NCBI GenBank assembly: GCA_009602725.1
Contig: WELB01000335.1
Coordinates: 65,567 to 77,673, forward strand
Direction of reading: 5' to 3'
Length of the DNA: 12,107 bases
Source: Spirogloea muscicola
Lineage: Eukaryota > Streptophyta > Zygnematophyceae > Spirogloeales > Spirogloeaceae
The notes beneath the pieces were generated by a model, which was not told where the DNA came from, did not search any database, and saw nothing but the letters and a program-made list of their open reading frames with translations. This document shows positions 9,204 through 12,107 of this stretch, in pieces. The position numbers and the translations under genes were made by a program. Each line of letters opens with the position of its first letter. The first letter of the stretch is position 1.

Positions 9204-9224
9204 CCGTTTGGAAGTGTCAAACGG
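9204..9224 (+). repeat. LTR hairpin CCGTTTG/CAAACGG
   Basis: CCGTTTG, seven-base loop GAAGTGT, then CAAACGG. Related dyads occur in the last LTR near 11324-11345 (one mismatch pair) and near 10870-10889, so the potential to pair is kept while the sequence drifts. A structural or regulatory role in the LTR is an inference. Confidence 0.55.
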
Positions 9225-9297
9225 CACCGGTAGCTTTGCTGCAATGTATGTAGCTAAGTACGGTTCGAGGTCCCGGGCTCCGTACCACGCGCGCACG

Positions 9298-9385
9298 CCT
9301 CGGGCCCACGCCCCGTGGGCTGGCCGGGTGGGCCAGCTCTCCCTCGGGCCCACGCCCTGCGGGCCGGCCGGGTGGGCCAGCTCGC
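9298..9385 (+). repeat. 44-bp tandem duplication in LTR 1
   Basis: Two adjacent GC-rich units of 44 bp (9298-9341 and 9342-9385) begin CCTCGGGCCCACGCCC and end in GGCCAGCTC. The same two-unit arrangement, also 44 bp each, is present in the last LTR at 11420-11507. Confidence 0.8.
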
Positions 9386-9703
9386 TTGGACTCATGGTCT
9401 CATGGCCTCAATCCCTTGGCCGCGTGAGCCAGGCTCTTGGCCTGGTGCGCCACTCTCTTGGCGCCAGTCCCTTGGCGCTGTGCGCCAGTGTCTTTTAGAT
9501 TCGTCGTATCCCCTTGTCAGGCCCGCACCTCTGGGGGAGGACCTTGGGGGCAACCCTCGTCACACCCGCGGGGGAGGGGTGGCAGATGGAACGCTTATTA
9601 GTAGCAGGCAGAGGCCAGATTCGACATTCGGACCCGTGACGCCAAGAGAGGCACAGCCCCGCTGCTGCCTGCTGCCGCAGCCACTGCCACAGCTCTTGTG
9701 GCA

Positions 9704-9744
9704 TCTCTGCATCTAATCACACAGTTAGAGTCAGGGTGTCCTGG
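9704..9744. other. Junction sequence between two LTRs facing 3' end to 3' end
   Basis: These 41 bases separate the end of similarity of the plus-strand LTR from the start of the inverted LTR. GCCACA/TGTGGC (about 9688-9704) can form a 6-bp stem across the left edge. I could not match the rest to the other LTR copies. Confidence 0.5.
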
Positions 9745-10385
9745 TTTGGATTCAAGCATAGGGTGTTTTGGAGACAACCCTCATACAGGAGAACGCCAAC
9801 GCACATATGCGCAAAGAGCGCAGCGGAAGTCTTACCCTGAGGCACCACCCTAGGGCGGTGACTCTACCAATAGACTTATGGAGAGCCGGCAGGGCCCGCA
9901 GCGATGAGCTGCGGCGACAGGCTGGCAGCAGGCGGCACCAGCAGAGCTGTGGCGGCGGCAGCAGCAGCAGGCAGAAGCGGGGCTGGCTAGGCAGCAGCAG
10001 GGCTGTGTCTCTCTCAGGCGTTGGTCGGACCGAGGTGTTTGGTCAAGGCCTACTACTTATAGCGGTTCTCCTGCCACCCCTCCCCTGAGGGCGTGGCGAG
10101 GGTCGCCCCCAGGGCCCTCCCTCGTAGGGGCGGGCCTGACAAGGGGACACGATGAGTATAAGAGGCTGGCACACAGGGCGAGAGGCCTGTAGCACGAGTC
10201 CAAGGAACTAGCGCCAAGAAGAAGCGCCAAGAGGCTGGCGTTCAAGTCCAAGGGACTGGCGCGCTGCACAGTGACTAGCACCAAGGAGGTGGCGCGCCAG
10301 GCCAATAGCCTGGCTCACGGGGCCAAGGGACTGAGGCCATGAAAACACAGGACCGAGGCCATGCGGCCATGAGGCGAGAGAGCTG
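9745..10385 (-). mobile_element. LTR fragment 2 of the same family, inverted
   Basis: On the minus strand this matches the last LTR from 11500 to 12107. Over the first roughly 210 bases (9745 onward against 12107 backward) I count about a dozen differences by eye, mostly transitions, so this pair is relatively young. Similarity ends at GAGAGCTG (10378-10385), which corresponds to 11500-11507, the exact end of the second 44-bp unit in the last LTR. The 5' part of this LTR is missing, and the next sequence is pol copy 2 on the opposite strand. An open frame on the plus strand at 9768-10088 has a counterpart on the minus strand of the last LTR, but that follows from the shared sequence. Confidence 0.85.
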
Positions 10386-10392
10386 CCAACTT

Positions 10393-10855
10393 GGGGTTGG
10401 ACCCTTTGTACTGCTCCTGGTCGGCAAGGTCGCATATGAGCTGGATGCTCCGGTACAATGGAAAGTCCACTGAGTATTTCATGTGTCCCAGCTCGAGCCA
10501 ATCCAGATGGTCGTGGACATCAGCCCCCACTTCCCCTTGGCGATGAGGATGAGGAAGAGTATAAGGTGGAGGAGATCTTGTCTCATCGCGACAATCTCCG
10601 TGGGTGACGTAAGTCCCGAGAGTATCTTGTACTTGCATAGTAGTTAGGCTACGGCCATGAACACACTACGTGGGCACCTTCGGCCAATCGTGCCAATTGT
10701 CCCGTCTGTTCTACGTAAGGATCCTGTACGGAGAGAGACATGGCACCCCCTTGCGTCGTAGTATTGGACGCACCCGTTGGAAGGTATCTCTTCAGTTTGT
10801 CTCCTCTGTACCGTGCCCTTATTTGCGAGGACGTGAACAACGAATTGGGGATGAA
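10393..10855 (+). pseudogene. Integrase GPY/F module and chromodomain fragment (copy 2)
   Basis: This is a second decayed 3' end of the same pol family. GVGPF followed by VGKVAYELDAPVQW (10393-10461) matches the GPY/F region of copy 1 from about 8698. A stop lies at 10471-10473. After a frameshift the chromodomain reads EEYKVEEILSHRDNLRG near 10554-10604, then TGA at 10605-10607, two TAGs at 10638-10643, LGYGHEHTTWAP near 10644-10679, and TAA at 10716-10718. Unlike copy 1 it keeps the Trp after HTT. The piece near 10719-10855, in another frame, ends RGREQRIGD directly before the LTR. The left edge abuts the inverted LTR, so everything upstream in pol is missing. Not functional. Confidence 0.8.
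10842..10855 (+). promoter_or_regulatory. Putative polypurine tract before LTR 3
   Basis: GAATTGGGGATGAA lies directly before TGTAACG. It is shared in position and sequence with the bases before LTR 1 (AATTGGGGAGGTA). In LTR retrotransposons this site primes plus-strand DNA synthesis. The purine run is short, so the assignment rests mainly on position and on conservation between the two copies. Confidence 0.55.
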
Positions 10856-11100
10856 TGTAACGTCCCCTTTGTTTGGGGTAACCAAACGGTACCGGTAAGC
10901 GGCTACACGCGCGGCTTCACGCGCCTCTTACGCCAGTTGTAACGTCCCACCCATTACGTGACGTTCAACCTTGGGTTACACGCTAACGCGTACTAACGGC
11001 GCACGGTTCCAGTATCGTTGGCGTGCGACACGTGGGCGACGCACGACAGTGACAGCGGCATGCCGCGGCTCGCCGGAGTTGCCGCCGCATGGCTGCCAGG

Positions 11101-11240
11101 CCGCCGGGCCGCCGGGCCGCCGGGCCCGTAGTGACATGCCTGTGATGCGGGTGACGCTGTGACGCGCCTGTCGGCGCCGCGCCGCGCAGGGCGGCGCCAT
11201 GCAGGGCGGCACCACGCCGCGCAGGGCGGCGGCGCCGCCC
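11101..11240 (+). repeat. GC-rich short tandem and interspersed repeats in the LTR 3 expansion
   Basis: CCGCCGGG occurs three times in tandem at 11101-11124. GCAGGGCGGC occurs at 11186-11195, 11201-11210 and 11221-11230, amid GGCGCC palindromes. None of this is present in LTR 1, which makes it a likely local expansion by slippage or recombination. Confidence 0.75.
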
Positions 11241-11419
11241 TTACGATCGTATCCCTTTTGTAACGTTTCCGCCGTTTGAAGGTGCCAACGGCGCGCGATA
11301 ACCTTACATGAGCGTAACGTATCTACCGATTGGAGTCCCAAACGGTGCGGGTAGCTTGGCTGCACTCCGTGTAGCTAAGTACGCTTCGAGGTTCCCGGGC
11401 TCCGTACCCTGTCGGCACG

Positions 11420-11507
11420 CCTTGGGCTCACGCCCTGCAGGCCGGCCGGGTGGCTCAGCTCTCCCTCAGGCCGGCGCCCCGCGGGCCGACCGGATTGACC
11501 AGCTCTC
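11420..11507 (+). repeat. 44-bp tandem pair in LTR 3
   Basis: Units 11420-11463 and 11464-11507 both end in CAGCTCT and follow the same pattern as the two units in LTR 1, though they are more diverged from each other. The second unit ends exactly where the inverted LTR loses similarity. Confidence 0.7.
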
Positions 11508-11976
11508 TCGCGTCCTCATGACTGCATGGCCTCAGTCCCTTGACCCCGTGAGCCAGGCTATTGGCCTGGTGCGCCACGTCCTTGGCGCTAGTCACTGTCC
11601 AGTGCGCCAGTCCCTCGGACTCGCACGCCGGCCTCTTGGCGCTAGTCCCTTGGACTCGTGCTAAAGGCCACTGGCCCCTGTGTGCCAGCCTGTTGTATTT
11701 GTCGTGTCCCTTGTCAGGCCCGCCCCTCCAAGGGAGGGCCTTGGGGGCGACCCTCGTCACACCCTCAGGGGAGGGGTGGCAGGAGAACCGCTATACGTAG
11801 TAGGCCTTGACCAGACTCCTCGGTCGACCAACGCCCGAGAGAGACACAGCCCTGCTGCTGCCTAGCCAGCCCCGCTGCTGCCTGCTGCTGCCGACGCCGC
11901 CACAGCTCTGCTGTTGCCGCCTGCAGCCAGCCCGTCGCCGCAGCTCATCGCTGCGGGCCCTGCCGGCTCTCTGTAA

Positions 11977-12104
11977 GTCTGTTGGTAGAGTCACCGCTCT
12001 AGGGCGGTGCCTCAGGGTAAGACTTCCGCTGCGCTCTGTGCGCGTATGTGCGTTGGCGTTCTCCTGTATGAGGGTTGTCTCCAAAACACCCTATGTTCGA
12101 ATCC
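11977..12104 (+). other. tRNA-like A-box and B-box motifs in the LTR 3' end
   Basis: GTCTGTTGGTAGAGTC at 11977-11991 resembles a tRNA D arm (A box). CACCGC, six bases TCTAGG, then GCGGTG at 11992-12009 can fold as an anticodon-like stem. GTTCGAATCC at 12095-12104 resembles a B box, but about 100 bases further on, too far for a normal tRNA. The inverted copy keeps the first motif (9860-9875) and the stem with one C-to-T change that still allows a G-U pair, while its B-like box is altered. Not a tRNA gene; possibly a tRNA-derived segment or internal promoter. Confidence 0.3.
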
Positions 12105-12107
12105 AAA

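Larger units (their letters stand above)
9138..9703 (+). mobile_element. LTR fragment 1 of the Ty3/gypsy family (+ strand)
   Basis: It starts TGTAACGTTCCC right after the putative polypurine tract, in the position expected of a 3' LTR for pol copy 1. Its sequence matches the plus-strand LTR at 11259 onward in the same order: the TGTAACG start, a CCGTTTG/CAAACGG hairpin, TAGCTAAGTACG, two 44-bp units, a CTTGGCGC-rich region, CTTGTCAGGCCCGC, GAGGGGTGGCAG and a GCTGCTGCC region. Similarity stops near 9703 (GCCACAGCTCT), so it appears truncated at its 3' end, with a 41-base link to the inverted LTR. Confidence 0.8.
9745..12107. repeat. Large inverted repeat: arms 9745-10385 and 11500-12107
   Basis: The two arms are the inverted LTR 2 and the 3' half of LTR 3. 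They are 641 and at least 608 bp long, with a spacer of 1114 bp holding pol copy 2 and the 5' part of LTR 3. The outer ends match best and the inner parts carry more indels. Such a structure could form a long hairpin RNA if transcribed across. Confidence 0.85.
10856..12107 (+). mobile_element. LTR 3 of the same family (+ strand, runs off the window)
   Basis: It starts TGTAACGTCCCC after the shared polypurine-like site. A second TGTAACG at 10938 and a third at 11259 follow. Only the third aligns with the start of LTR 1, so about 400 bp are extra here. From 11259 the order of blocks matches LTR 1. The 3' part (11500-12107) matches the inverted LTR and ends at the window edge in GTTCGAATCC followed by AAA. 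The right end, any primer-binding site and any target-site duplication lie outside the window. Confidence 0.8.

Noticed and set aside
9768-10088. Similar predicted proteins of about 100 residues here (+) and at 11791-12084 (-), suggesting a conserved gene.
   Set aside because: Both arise from the same LTR sequence in opposite orientations; the similarity is explained by the inverted repeat, and the composition is low-complexity Arg/Gln/Ser.
11950-12107. A complete tRNA gene at the window end.
   Set aside because: The A-box-like and B-box-like motifs are too far apart and no acceptor stem can be paired; only tRNA-like pieces are present.

Overview
The window looks like nuclear DNA from a green alga or a close relative of the plant lineage. 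The evidence is one intron-rich gene whose spliced product reads like plant VPS53 from end to end, with many short introns (84-285 nt). Downstream lie fragments of a chromodomain-carrying Ty3/gypsy retrotransposon with GC-rich long terminal repeats (LTRs). Nothing looks bacterial: there are no operons, no ribosome binding sites and no CRISPR. The species cannot be named from this sequence alone.

Layout. (1) 1-5197, + strand: VPS53, a subunit of the GARP/EARP tethering complexes that return endosome-derived vesicles to the trans-Golgi network. The 5' end lies outside the window. I resolve 20 exons, whose phases all join, giving 2316 nt (771 residues plus stop). Eighteen of the 19 complete introns are GT-AG and one is GC-AG. 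(2) 5198 to about 8180: about 3 kb with no gene I can identify. It holds several short perfect inverted repeats, one weak tRNA-like segment on the minus strand, and unexplained open segments on the plus strand at 6360-7225. (3) About 8199-9137: a decayed 3' end of a Ty3/gypsy pol gene (end of the integrase core, GPY/F module, chromodomain) broken by stops and frameshifts. (4) 9138-9703: an LTR fragment, + strand. (5) 9745-10385: a second LTR fragment, inverted. (6) 10393-10855: a second, shorter and more broken integrase/chromodomain fragment, + strand. (7) 10856-12107: a third LTR, + strand, expanded near its 5' end and running to the window edge.

The three LTR fragments and two pol fragments belong to one family. 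The inverted LTR and the last LTR form a large inverted repeat (arms of roughly 610-640 bp, spacer about 1.1 kb), so the 3' third of the window is a rearranged cluster rather than one intact element. No intact retrotransposon protein remains.

I see no convincing new biological system. The points most worth checking are the inverted LTR arrangement and its junctions, the expanded LTR 5' region, the 44-bp tandem pair kept in two LTRs, tRNA-like sequence in the LTR 3' end, the GC-AG intron in VPS53, and the unassigned 6360-7225 stretch.
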